From contig NZ_JALKAN010000002.1 of NCBI RefSeq assembly GCF_023015965.1, forward strand, positions 620,001 through 684,000: DNA of 64,000 nucleotides, read 5' to 3'. The translations under genes were made by a program, and so were the position numbers. This document shows positions 27,469 to 34,211 of the stretch, one piece after another. Source of the DNA: Allomuricauda sp. F6463D (GTDB lineage: Bacteria > Bacteroidota > Bacteroidia > Flavobacteriales > Flavobacteriaceae). The notes beneath the pieces were generated by a model. The model saw only the letters and a list, made by a program, of their open reading frames with translations. It ran no database searches and was not told where the DNA came from. Positions within the stretch are counted from its first letter, which is position 1, and each line of letters begins with the position of its first letter.

Positions 27469-28670
27469 GAGGCAATCATTTTCTTAGTGACTCGACTACT
27501 GGCAATTTTTGAAGAGATTAAACCCAAAACTACAATGGTACCTATCACAATAAGTAAATTCATTACATTGTATTCTACTGGATAAGCAAGCGAAGGGGTA
27601 ATTTTTAACCACCCGAATGCCATTTGGGTGCCAATCAACAAGGAACCAATCAAAACCCCGATTAAGCCGCCAAAAGAGGTGACCAATATTCCTTGGATAA
27701 AATAAATGCGCCGCAATGCTGCAACAGTTGTGCCTAGGCTGTATAATGTTTTAGAGTTCTGTTGTTTGTCCAATATCATCATAATAATAGCTCCTACAAC
27801 ATTAAAAAGTGCGATGATCAACACCAAAGTGAAGATCAAATAAGTTGCTAAATTCTCCGTGTTCAACATTCGGTATAGCGAAGTGTTTTGTTCTTGACGC
27901 GTCAAAACCGACGTTTTTTCGCCCAAAACATTGGCAATGTCATTTCGAACTTGTTCGGGAGCGGCACCTTCTTTTAACTTAAAATTGATGCCAGAAACCT
28001 CCGTATCGTTTTTTTGCAACAAGTCCTGGACTACGGGAAGATGGGCAAACACGTATTTTTTATCCAAACTTTCTTCAACCGCAAAAACACCGCTTACGAC
28101 CAATGCAAGCTCATCATACGGTTTGGAATTAAAGCCTTGTTGTGAAAAAGAGCCTTCGCCGGGCTTTGGAACCAATACTTCCATGGCGGTCCTATTGTTC
28201 ATCGGCACACCCAATAAATTGTATATCCCTATGCCAATAACCCCGTTGTATACATCGCTCCCCCAGTTCCCAAAAATCAAAGTGCTGTCCACTCCGGTAA
28301 CAGCGCGGTAGTTTTCATCTACACCCTTTATGTAGGCGATGGTGCTTTTTTCTTTGTATGTGAGGTAGGCACGCTCCTCCAATTCTTTGGAAAAGTTGGC
28401 CAGACCTTCAATTTCTCGAAGCGCCGATTCTTGGCCTGGGGAAATGGTAAAATGTTTCCCAATGGAGGGAGAAGCTTTTAAATCGGGATCAAATGTGTTG
28501 GAAAAAGAAAGGCTGAACGTTTTTAGACCGGCAAAAGCGGAAAGCACGATAAATAGTGCCGCGGAACCTATCACAATTACTAAAAAAGTAATGAAATTAA
28601 TGATGTTTACCGCATTTTGGCTGCTTTTGGATCGTAAGTAACGCTTTGCGATATAAAACGGAAACTTCAA
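27465..28670 (-). CDS. LolC/LolE-type ABC transporter permease (FtsX family)
   Basis: A 401-residue inner membrane protein with the N-terminal signature FYIAKRYLRSKSSQNAVNIINFI, one TM segment (about 28-50), a periplasmic MacB-like domain (about 50-270), then three TM segments (LIFTLVLIIALFNVVGAIIMMIL, near 325, near 370). The layout is that of LolC/E, which extract lipoproteins for the Lol pathway. It starts 2 bp after rbfA on the same strand. No ATPase gene is adjacent, so its LolD partner must lie elsewhere. Length is normal. Confidence 0.88.
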   Translation of the reverse strand: MKFPFYIAKRYLRSKSSQNAVNIINFITFLVIVIGSAALFIVLSAFAGLKTFSLSFSNTFDPDLKASPSIGKHFTISPGQESALREIEGLANFSKELEERAYLTYKEKSTIAYIKGVDENYRAVTGVDSTLIFGNWGSDVYNGVIGIGIYNLLGVPMNNRTAMEVLVPKPGEGSFSQQGFNSKPYDELALVVSGVFAVEESLDKKYVFAHLPVVQDLLQKNDTEVSGINFKLKEGAAPEQVRNDIANVLGEKTSVLTRQEQNTSLYRMLNTENLATYLIFTLVLIIALFNVVGAIIMMILDKQQNSKTLYSLGTTVAALRRIYFIQGILVTSFGGLIGVLIGSLLIGTQMAFGWLKITPSLAYPVEYNVMNLLIVIGTIVVLGLISSKIASSRVTKKMIAS

Positions 28671-28672
28671 AA

Positions 28673-29068
28673 CTAAGATTTCTTACGTTTATCAAGTAAA
28701 TCCCTGTTTTCAATAGGGTTTTCTTCTCCTTTTAAGGATTTTTCAATCTTTTCGATGTACTCCAGCGAATCATCCAGATAAAAAAGAAGCTCTGGTACAC
28801 GTCTTAATTGATGCTTGGTGCGTTGGGCCAACTCATACCGAATGGCAACTTGGTTATCTTTGATGCCTTCCAATAGTTCTTCGGCGCCTTTGTTCGGAAA
28901 AATACTTACATACACTTTGGCCAAGGATAGATCTACCGTAACAGAGACCTTGGAAACTGAGATTAAAGTTCCTTTAAGGCCACTATCCGTAGCGGCACGT
29001 TGTAAAATATCGGCCAAATCTTTTTGAATGATTCCTGCTATTTTTTTCTGTCGTTGCGTTTCCTCCAT
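28673..29068 (-). CDS. rbfA: Ribosome-binding factor A
   Basis: A 131-residue small-subunit maturation factor that acts on the 5' end region of 16S rRNA. Family marks are TQRQKKIAGIIQKDLADILQ at the N-terminus, a KH-like fold with VSKVSVTVDLSLAKVYVSIFP, and RYELAQRTKHQLRRVPELLFYLDDSLEY near the end. It is the first gene of an operon with the LolE-like permease. A TATTTTTG element ends 4 bases before the ATG. Confidence 0.94.
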   Translation of the reverse strand: MEETQRQKKIAGIIQKDLADILQRAATDSGLKGTLISVSKVSVTVDLSLAKVYVSIFPNKGAEELLEGIKDNQVAIRYELAQRTKHQLRRVPELLFYLDDSLEYIEKIEKSLKGEENPIENRDLLDKRKKS

Positions 29069-29072
29069 AGTG

Positions 29073-29080
29073 CAAAAATA
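29073..29080 (-). promoter_or_regulatory. Candidate -7 element for rbfA
   Basis: Minus-strand TATTTTTG matches TAnnTTTG and ends 4 bases before the rbfA ATG, which would give a leaderless transcript. Confidence 0.4.
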
Positions 29081-29125
29081 AGCGAATTAATGACTATCCT
29101 CACGCTATTAACCATTTACAGTGTG

Positions 29126-29133
29126 TAATTTTG
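29126..29133 (+). promoter_or_regulatory. Candidate -7 element for mce
   Basis: TAATTTTG, an exact TAnnTTTG match, 36 bases before the ATG at 29170. Confidence 0.5.
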
Positions 29134-29169
29134 GGAAAAGGTGAACGTTTTAACGCTTATTGTATCTCT

Positions 29170-29577
29170 ATGGATAAAGTTGAACATATCGGTATTGCGG
29201 TAAAGAATTTGGAAGTATCCAATATAGTATTTGAAAAGCTTTTGGGTGTGCCACATTACAAAATTGAGGAAGTGGCCTCTGAGGGGGTCAAGACCTCTTT
29301 CTTTAAATCGGGGCCTACTAAAATTGAATTGTTGGAGGCTACAAACCCTGATAGCCCCATTGCCAAATTTTTAGAAAAGAAGGGTGAGGGCATTCATCAT
29401 GTGGCATTTGCGGTGGAGGATATTGAGTCGGAAATTGACCGATTGAAAGACGAAGGCTTTGTGGTTTTGAATGAAACTCCAAAAAAAGGGGCGGACAACA
29501 AACTGGTTGCTTTTTTGCATCCGAAAAGCACTAATGGGGTGCTTGTGGAGCTTTGCCAAGAAATAAAAGAAGGGTAG
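29170..29577 (+). CDS. mce: Methylmalonyl-CoA epimerase
   Basis: A 135-residue glyoxalase-fold (VOC) enzyme that interconverts (R)- and (S)-methylmalonyl-CoA in propionate metabolism. The start is the ATG at 29170 (MDKVEHIGIAVKNLEV); an in-frame TTG 13 codons upstream overlaps the -7 promoter motif. Metal ligands fit the family: His in EHIGIAV, His in GIHHVAFAVEDIE and Glu in VLVELCQ. EVASEGVKTSFF and HPKSTNGVLVEL are typical of bacterial Mce. It stands alone before the CAT tRNA. Confidence 0.93.
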   Translation: MDKVEHIGIAVKNLEVSNIVFEKLLGVPHYKIEEVASEGVKTSFFKSGPTKIELLEATNPDSPIAKFLEKKGEGIHHVAFAVEDIESEIDRLKDEGFVVLNETPKKGADNKLVAFLHPKSTNGVLVELCQEIKEG

Positions 29578-29636
29578 AAGGGACAAAATCTTGCGCTGAA
29601 GAAAAATAAACACTAATATTGCATCCGCAAAATGCG

Positions 29637-29710
29637 GGTCCTATAGCTCAGCTGGTTAGAGCACCTGACTCATAATCAGGGGGTCCATGGTTCGAGCCCA
29701 TGTGGGACCA
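29637..29710 (+). tRNA. tRNA with anticodon CAT (elongator Met or Ile2)
   Basis: Cloverleaf: acceptor GGTCCTA/TGGGACC (one G-U), D arm GCTC...GAGC, anticodon stem CCTGA/TCAGG with loop CTCATAA, T arm CATGG-TTCGAGC-CCATG, discriminator A. The initiator three G-C pairs in the anticodon stem are absent, so it is not tRNA-fMet. Elongator Met and lysidine-modified Ile2 cannot be separated by eye. CCA is not encoded. A near-consensus -7 element (TAATATTG) lies at about 29614-29621. Confidence 0.93.
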
Positions 29711-29879
29711 CCTCAACAAAGATAAGCCTTTCAAGCAATTGGGAGGTTTTTCTTTTTTATATAAATACAACATTTCAAAAACTCCAATCTATACTCATAA
29801 ACCGTTATTATTTGTCAGGTGATTGATATTATCAAAACAAGGCATCGTCTATTTGAACTTAGCTTGGTTTCTGATTATT

Positions 29880-30617
29880 TTAATAACGTCTTTTTCTTTT
29901 ATTGCCTTTTTCTTTCCTCCTTTGTTTCCTAGAAATATTTTTTGCTTTCAAAGTATAGGGTTGGGATAAAACATACTTTCTCAGTTTGTATAAACATTGA
30001 TATCGTTCATTGAACTCAAATTCATTAGAAATATTTTCGAATTTTTTTCTGTAAGATTGATCAATAAAGACGTATTCAATAAATGCAATTGAAAAATTGA
30101 ATAAATCCTTTTTAGACGGGAATTTTTCAAGTTGATTGTATTGAAAATCGACAACATCAACCCAATTAATAACTGGGTTACTTCTTATCGCATGTAGTTT
30201 CTCGAAATTTTCATAAAACACTTTTATGTCATCATTAAGAATTGCAAAAAAACCCAAATTAAGATAAACTTGAACAGTGTTAGGAGCAATCGATTTGGCC
30301 TTATTTGTGTAATCGATTGCTTTATCCAAGTTGCCAATTTCATAATTCCATCTTGCTAGATTTATAAATAAATCAAATCTTTTGTTAGGTGCTAATGCTA
30401 GCTTTTTTAGAGGTTGTAAGCGTGAAATAGCTTTGAGAACGTCCCTTTTGTGGTAGCTCTCTATTGCTGAATCAAAATAAAGGTCTATTAAAATGGTTGC
30501 CAAACGAGCTTCAGCCATTTGAAACGGAGCTAACTCAAAAGTGACTTTATCTCCCTCTCTTTTCTTAATTTTAACAATTGTTTTACTATTATCATATAAA
30601 GCAGTTAGAATATTCAA
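29880..30617 (-). CDS. TPR-like protein, C-terminal part of a probable frameshifted gene
   Basis: 245 residues from a weak TTG start. The same frame stays open upstream to 30722 (reading KKYLNNFHNVILYYTTFYAIY just after the frameshift site), with no ATG, so the listed start is probably not real. Paired helices resemble tetratricopeptide repeats (LFINLARWNYEIGNLDKAIDY; NTVQVYLNLGFFAILNDDI). The end is very basic (SRKQRRKEKGNKRKRRY). It most likely continues the ORF at 30689-31348 in one protein of about 490 residues, joined by a one-base shift in an A7 run at 30697-30703. Function unknown. Base composition is more AT-rich than that of the flanking genes. Confidence 0.6.
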   Translation of the reverse strand: MNILTALYDNSKTIVKIKKREGDKVTFELAPFQMAEARLATILIDLYFDSAIESYHKRDVLKAISRLQPLKKLALAPNKRFDLFINLARWNYEIGNLDKAIDYTNKAKSIAPNTVQVYLNLGFFAILNDDIKVFYENFEKLHAIRSNPVINWVDVVDFQYNQLEKFPSKKDLFNFSIAFIEYVFIDQSYRKKFENISNEFEFNERYQCLYKLRKYVLSQPYTLKAKNISRKQRRKEKGNKRKRRY

Positions 30618-30688
30618 TGCGACTTCCCTCCGATTTGAATATATGGCATAAAAAGTTGTATAGTAGAGAATAACATTGTGAAAATTAT

Positions 30689-31348
30689 TTAAATACTTTT
30701 TTTGTCTAAACCACTGTTGGAATCAACAAAATCCCAATCCCTGGATTGAATGAGAAGCCCCATATCTTTTGTCAAATCAATCGTATCATAAAATATTCTT
30801 TTTTTCCAAGATGTTGAATTTCTTTTAAAGGTGACAGAAAATTTATTTATGACAATCTTTTCTATGGATTCATAGTTTCCAGACTCTACAAAAACACGTA
30901 TCATGAGATCATACATAAAGTAAAAATTTTCATGATACCTATTTATTTGACTTTCATGAGCACAAAAATTAGATGGAAGAAGTTTAAGTTTTAAATTTTT
31001 ATTGAATTCATTGGACTGGTTAATCTTTGCAATAACTTTTCTAACTATCTTGTTTATTACAACTCGATCTTTTTCTTCATCGAATATCATAATCACCCCA
31101 ACATAGATTTTCCTAGAGGAATTCCTAAAAAACAATCGATTAGTGGTAACGACCCATGTAATAAAAATCAATATTAATATTATAACTGGAAGAACAAGAA
31201 GATATAGGGTGGAAGAGATTTGTACTTCAAAAAATTTCAGACCAAAAAAATAAAGGCATATCAAGAAAACAAAACTCATTAAAAGCCCTTTCCTCGTTTC
31301 CCACCTATCGATTAATTTATCCCAAAAAACAAGTATATCAAACCCCAT
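30689..31348 (-). CDS. Membrane-anchored protein of unknown function, N-terminal part of a probable frameshifted gene
   Basis: 219 residues. After a short cytoplasmic N-terminus (MGFDILVFWDKLIDRWETR) come two hydrophobic segments (about 21-38 and 47-68), then a mixed alpha/beta region starting KIYVGVIMIFDEEKDR and ending FVDSNSGLDKKSI. The stop falls right after the A7 run (30697-30703). In the -1 frame the sequence continues as KKYLNNFHNV into the TPR-like ORF. The pair therefore looks like one gene: two TM helices, an alpha/beta sensor-like domain and C-terminal TPRs. I do not recognise the family. It lies in an AT-rich islet beside a tRNA. Confidence 0.6.
   Translation of the reverse strand: MGFDILVFWDKLIDRWETRKGLLMSFVFLICLYFFGLKFFEVQISSTLYLLVLPVIILILIFITWVVTTNRLFFRNSSRKIYVGVIMIFDEEKDRVVINKIVRKVIAKINQSNEFNKNLKLKLLPSNFCAHESQINRYHENFYFMYDLMIRVFVESGNYESIEKIVINKFSVTFKRNSTSWKKRIFYDTIDLTKDMGLLIQSRDWDFVDSNSGLDKKSI
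30697..30703 (-). other. A7 homopolymer at the frame break between the two ORFs
   Basis: Minus-strand context GAC AAA AAA AGT ATT TAA in the upstream frame. A -1 shift reads AAG TAT TTA and enters the TPR frame; one more A in the run would join the two frames directly. Confidence 0.6.
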
Positions 31349-31739
31349 TATTATTTTGTTTTATGCTTTTTTTAAAATGTTTTTCTAACAAGAATTGCTC
31401 AAAAAACCTTTCTTGTTTATGTGATTTCTTATAAATGTAGGAATTTTCAATTTATAAAATTAGAGGTTTATATGTAGAAAGGTATAGGAGTGAAAAGGGT
31501 TTGATTTTCTTTTTATGCCCGAGAAACCAAATCTTGTAATAGGTGCAATTAAACGTTAGAATTGTTATGCGACTATTCCAATAAATCATTTATCCTTACC
31601 TTAATGTATATGGAAAAGGCCAATTAAGACTTGGCACGGTATTCGACATTGCACAAAACCATTAAGGAAGTGTTGTGTTAACCGATAATATATCGATTGG
31701 CAGTATCTTTACATTGGAATTCCCTAAAATTTAAGCACT
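31349..31739. other. 391-bp gene-free spacer before the orphan sigma-54 activator
   Basis: AT-rich, with no ORF or RNA gene recognised. It contains two imperfect -24/-12-like words, TTGGCACG with a poor -12 (31631) and TTGGCA with TTTAC instead of TTTGC (31697-31712). The second overlaps TATCTTTA, a 7/8 match to TAnnTTTG. It probably carries the promoter of the activator gene and, at its left end, that of the frameshifted membrane protein. Confidence 0.4.
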
Positions 31740-33062
31740 TTGTTGAAAAAGGAGAATATATTGCTGGTTGACGACGATATTGATATTCTTGAGCTGTTGC
31801 AACGGCATTTAAAATCGATGGATTATCACACCTATAAAGCTGTTTCCGTAAAGGAAGCACTTTATATTTTAAAAGATACTAAGATTGATCTATTGGTAAC
31901 GGATATTAACATGCCTGAGATTGATGGGTTGCAGCTGGTGAAGTATGTTGCTGAACATTACCCTAATTTACCCAAATTGGTGGTTACGGGGTTTCCTTCG
32001 GTCGAGGATGCATCTAATGTTATTCAACATGGGGCAACAGATTACCTCACCAAACCTTTTACCAAAGTTGAGCTCGAAGAAGCTGTAAAAAAGGCCCTAG
32101 TAAGTACTCAGATTTCAAGCCCGGTTAAAATTACGCCCAAAGAACATATCTCTAAAAACTATGCCGATATGATCGGGACATCTGCGGCGTTTCAAAAAGT
32201 TACGGAAATTATTGATCGGGTAAAAGATAACCGAGTTACGGTTTTGGTTCGGGGGGAAAGTGGAACAGGAAAGGAACTTGTTGCAAGGGCGATTCATTAT
32301 TCCGGAAAATTTGCTAGAGCACCCTTTATAGCAGTAAACTGTGGAGCAATTCCCGAGAACCTGCTAGAGGCAGAACTTTTTGGTTATACCAAAGGCGCTT
32401 TTACCGGAGCCAATGAAAACCGTAACGGTTTTTTTCAAGCAGCACATGGTGGAACAATATTTTTGGATGAAATAGGCAATGCCCCTTTACCTGTGCAGAA
32501 TAGATTGCTTAGGGTGCTTCAGGAAAAAGAAGTTACTAAAATTGGCTCGCAAAAAGTTGAAAAATTGGATGTGAGGGTTATTGCTGCCACCAATAGCGAA
32601 TTGGAAGAGCTAATTCAAAAGAAAATATTTAGGGAAGACCTCTATTACCGACTTTCTGTAGTTACAATTGATGTGCCCCCACTCAGGGAGCGCCCTAGTG
32701 ATATTAGCTTGCTGGTTGATAAGTTTATGCAGAAGTACGGGATTGAGTACAAAGATCGTTTTATCCGCATTTCGCCAGAGGCACTTGAGGTTTTACAAAG
32801 ATATTCTTGGCCCGGGAACATTAGGGAGCTTGAAAATGTGGTGCAGAGAGCCATTATAATGTGCGATGGTCAAATTACGTTGGAGCATCTTCCAGATGAA
32901 TTAAAGTATAAAATTGATTTCCCCAAAAAAGGGTTTAAAACACTTGAGGAAAAAGAAAAAGAATATATCCAAGAAGTACTCTTGTCCACCCAAGGAAACA
33001 AGACCAAAGCTGCTGAAATTTTGGGAATCAACCGGAAAACACTTCGTGAAAAACTAAAATAG
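31740..33062 (+). CDS. NtrC-family sigma-54 dependent response regulator (orphan)
   Basis: A 440-residue activator. The REC domain (1-120) has acidic residues Asp11-13, phosphoacceptor Asp55 in LVTDINMP and Lys in DYLTKPF. The AAA+ domain (about 140-370) has Walker A GESGTGKE, a full GAFTGA loop (KGAFTGANENRNG) for sigma-54 contact, and R-finger region LREDLYYRL. The C-terminal Fis-type HTH is KTKAAEILGINRKTLREKL. The start is TTG at 31740 or 31743. No histidine kinase is adjacent. The next gene downstream (33241) has a near-perfect -24/-12 promoter and is its likely target. Confidence 0.93.
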   Translation: MLKKENILLVDDDIDILELLQRHLKSMDYHTYKAVSVKEALYILKDTKIDLLVTDINMPEIDGLQLVKYVAEHYPNLPKLVVTGFPSVEDASNVIQHGATDYLTKPFTKVELEEAVKKALVSTQISSPVKITPKEHISKNYADMIGTSAAFQKVTEIIDRVKDNRVTVLVRGESGTGKELVARAIHYSGKFARAPFIAVNCGAIPENLLEAELFGYTKGAFTGANENRNGFFQAAHGGTIFLDEIGNAPLPVQNRLLRVLQEKEVTKIGSQKVEKLDVRVIAATNSELEELIQKKIFREDLYYRLSVVTIDVPPLRERPSDISLLVDKFMQKYGIEYKDRFIRISPEALEVLQRYSWPGNIRELENVVQRAIIMCDGQITLEHLPDELKYKIDFPKKGFKTLEEKEKEYIQEVLLSTQGNKTKAAEILGINRKTLREKLK

Positions 33063-33082
33063 CCCTGGCACAAAACACCCCG

Positions 33083-33112
33083 GTTGGGGTATATTTACCT
33101 ACCCCGATTTTT
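33083..33112 (+). terminator. Hairpin after the activator gene; terminator or activator-binding dyad
   Basis: GTTGGGGTA pairs with TACCCCGAT (G-U pairs in the outer part) around an 8-base loop, then TTTTAT. It follows the activator stop by 20 bp. Its position about 80-110 bp before the sigma-54 promoter at 33192 also suits an enhancer-binding dyad with a GGGGTA/TACCCC core. Confidence 0.5.
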
Positions 33113-33191
33113 ATAGCAATTACATAAATATAGGGTTATATTATTAAGAATGAATTAGTTATAATTCCATTTGGTTAAAGGGCATATCCAA

Positions 33192-33207
33192 TGGCATGGG
33201 CTTTGCC
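33192..33207 (+). promoter_or_regulatory. Sigma-54 (-24/-12) promoter of the small secreted protein gene
   Basis: TGGCATGGGCTTTGCC: GG at 33193-33194 and GC at 33205-33206 with exactly ten bases between, against the consensus TGGCAC-N5-TTGCW. Transcription would start near 33218, about 23 bases before the ATG at 33241. Confidence 0.65.
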
Positions 33208-33240
33208 TTTTAAAGTACCATAAACCTTAAAGGTATAGTA

Positions 33241-33600
33241 ATGAGAATAATAATTATGGCAATACTGTTGGTGGTGGCTACAGTTAATGTAACTGCCCAA
33301 AACGTAGACCCTTCTCAAGTAACCGTAGGAGATGTATTGGTAATTGGTCATCCAGATGCCCGTATTTATAAGCATATAGATTTCCCAAGGGCTAACTTTA
33401 TAATAAAAAAAGGTGGAATAGCTGATTTTAAGGGTTTAGTTGGAAGCCAAGTCTTGGTAACCGCAGTGAAAGAGAATAAGAAGGGAACTTTGATAGTAAA
33501 GATTAAAAAAGCGAATGGCAAGAAATTTTTCAATAGTCATGCAGTGATAAGGGCGGATTTGAAAAATGCTCTTGAATCTGGCGAGTTAAGCATGCGATAA
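33241..33600 (+). CDS. Small secreted protein of unknown function, probably sigma-54 controlled
   Basis: 119 residues with a signal peptide (MRIIIMAILLVVATVNVTAQ) and a mature basic domain of about 99 residues: VGDVLVIGHPDARIYKHIDF, then a beta-rich stretch VLVTAVKENKKGTLIVKIKKANGKKFF. I do not recognise a family with a known role. It is the only gene between the orphan sigma-54 activator and the convergent GreA-like gene, and it has a close -24/-12 promoter. Periplasmic or outer-envelope location is inferred from the signal peptide. Confidence 0.8.
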   Translation: MRIIIMAILLVVATVNVTAQNVDPSQVTVGDVLVIGHPDARIYKHIDFPRANFIIKKGGIADFKGLVGSQVLVTAVKENKKGTLIVKIKKANGKKFFNSHAVIRADLKNALESGELSMR

Positions 33601-33760
33601 ACAATCGATAGGACAATGTTTTCCGCTCGGTTCAAGGCTTGTAGGTTTGCTCAATTAGAATGGTTGGCCAAGGCTGGGCGGATACATCTCAAAATTTCTA
33701 TTATACCTAGATAAAGCAACACCAAAAGTTAAGTTGATCCGAAATAACGCTTGACCATCA

Positions 33761-34207
33761 TTAGATCACATCCAAAATAACTTGAGAAATTCCATTAAAA
33801 ACATAGTGTTCACCGTTCTCTTTGCCAATAAGCAACTTAGCAATTGGCGCATTTGCCGAAATGCAGTAAACAGTTACATCGTTATATTTAAAACCTCCTG
33901 CTGATATGGAGATATAATAATAGGCCATACTTGTTTTAACAAGTGAACCCAAACGAATTTTGTTAGATGGAGTTTCTAAATTGATTTTATTGAGAATACT
34001 TCGAGTTATCTCGAGTTCCTGCAATTGTTGTCCGAGTTTTTCTTGCTCCAGTTGAACCATGGCCCTACCAGTTTCGTGTTTGTCACCCGCAGAACTTTTG
34101 GTTTCTGAGCCCAAAGATTCTTGGAGTGCAATGCCTTGTTTTTTAAGGCGTGCGGATCTACCGTCCACATACTCCCAGCAAAATTCTAAACAAGCTTTTT
34201 TCATCAT
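33761..34207 (-). CDS. GreA/GreB-like transcript cleavage factor family protein
   Basis: About 148 residues. The start is set at ATG 34207 (MMKKACLEFCWEYVDG); an ATG at 34219 would overlap the kinase gene. An N-terminal helical hairpin (ETKSSAGDKHETGRAMVQ, LEQEKLGQQLQEL) is followed by a C-terminal FKBP-like domain (IRLGSLVKTSMAYYYISISAG, ANAPIAKLLIGK). In flavobacteria this family is often mislabelled 3-oxoacyl-ACP synthase; the layout is that of GreA-type factors that enter the RNA polymerase secondary channel. No active-site claim is made. It directly follows the histidine kinase gene, so it belongs to the sensor/regulator operon. Confidence 0.78.
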   Translation of the reverse strand: MMKKACLEFCWEYVDGRSARLKKQGIALQESLGSETKSSAGDKHETGRAMVQLEQEKLGQQLQELEITRSILNKINLETPSNKIRLGSLVKTSMAYYYISISAGGFKYNDVTVYCISANAPIAKLLIGKENGEHYVFNGISQVILDVI

Positions 34208-34211
34208 TTGT

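Noticed and set aside
29711..29770. Terminator after the CAT tRNA
   Set aside because: Only a 5-bp ACCTC/GAGGT pairing with a long loop before a T stretch; too weak to call.
31631..31653. Clean sigma-54 promoter at TTGGCACG...TTGCA
   Set aside because: The -24 half is perfect, but neither possible -12 half has the ten-base spacing with GC; kept only as a low-score note.
29711..31740. Integrated mobile element beside the tRNA
   Set aside because: No integrase, transposase or repeat of the tRNA 3' end was found; only base composition hints at transfer.
33601..33760. Gene or site between the small secreted protein and the GreA-like gene
   Set aside because: 160 bp between convergent genes with no ORF, no clear hairpin with a T tail and no -24/-12 word.
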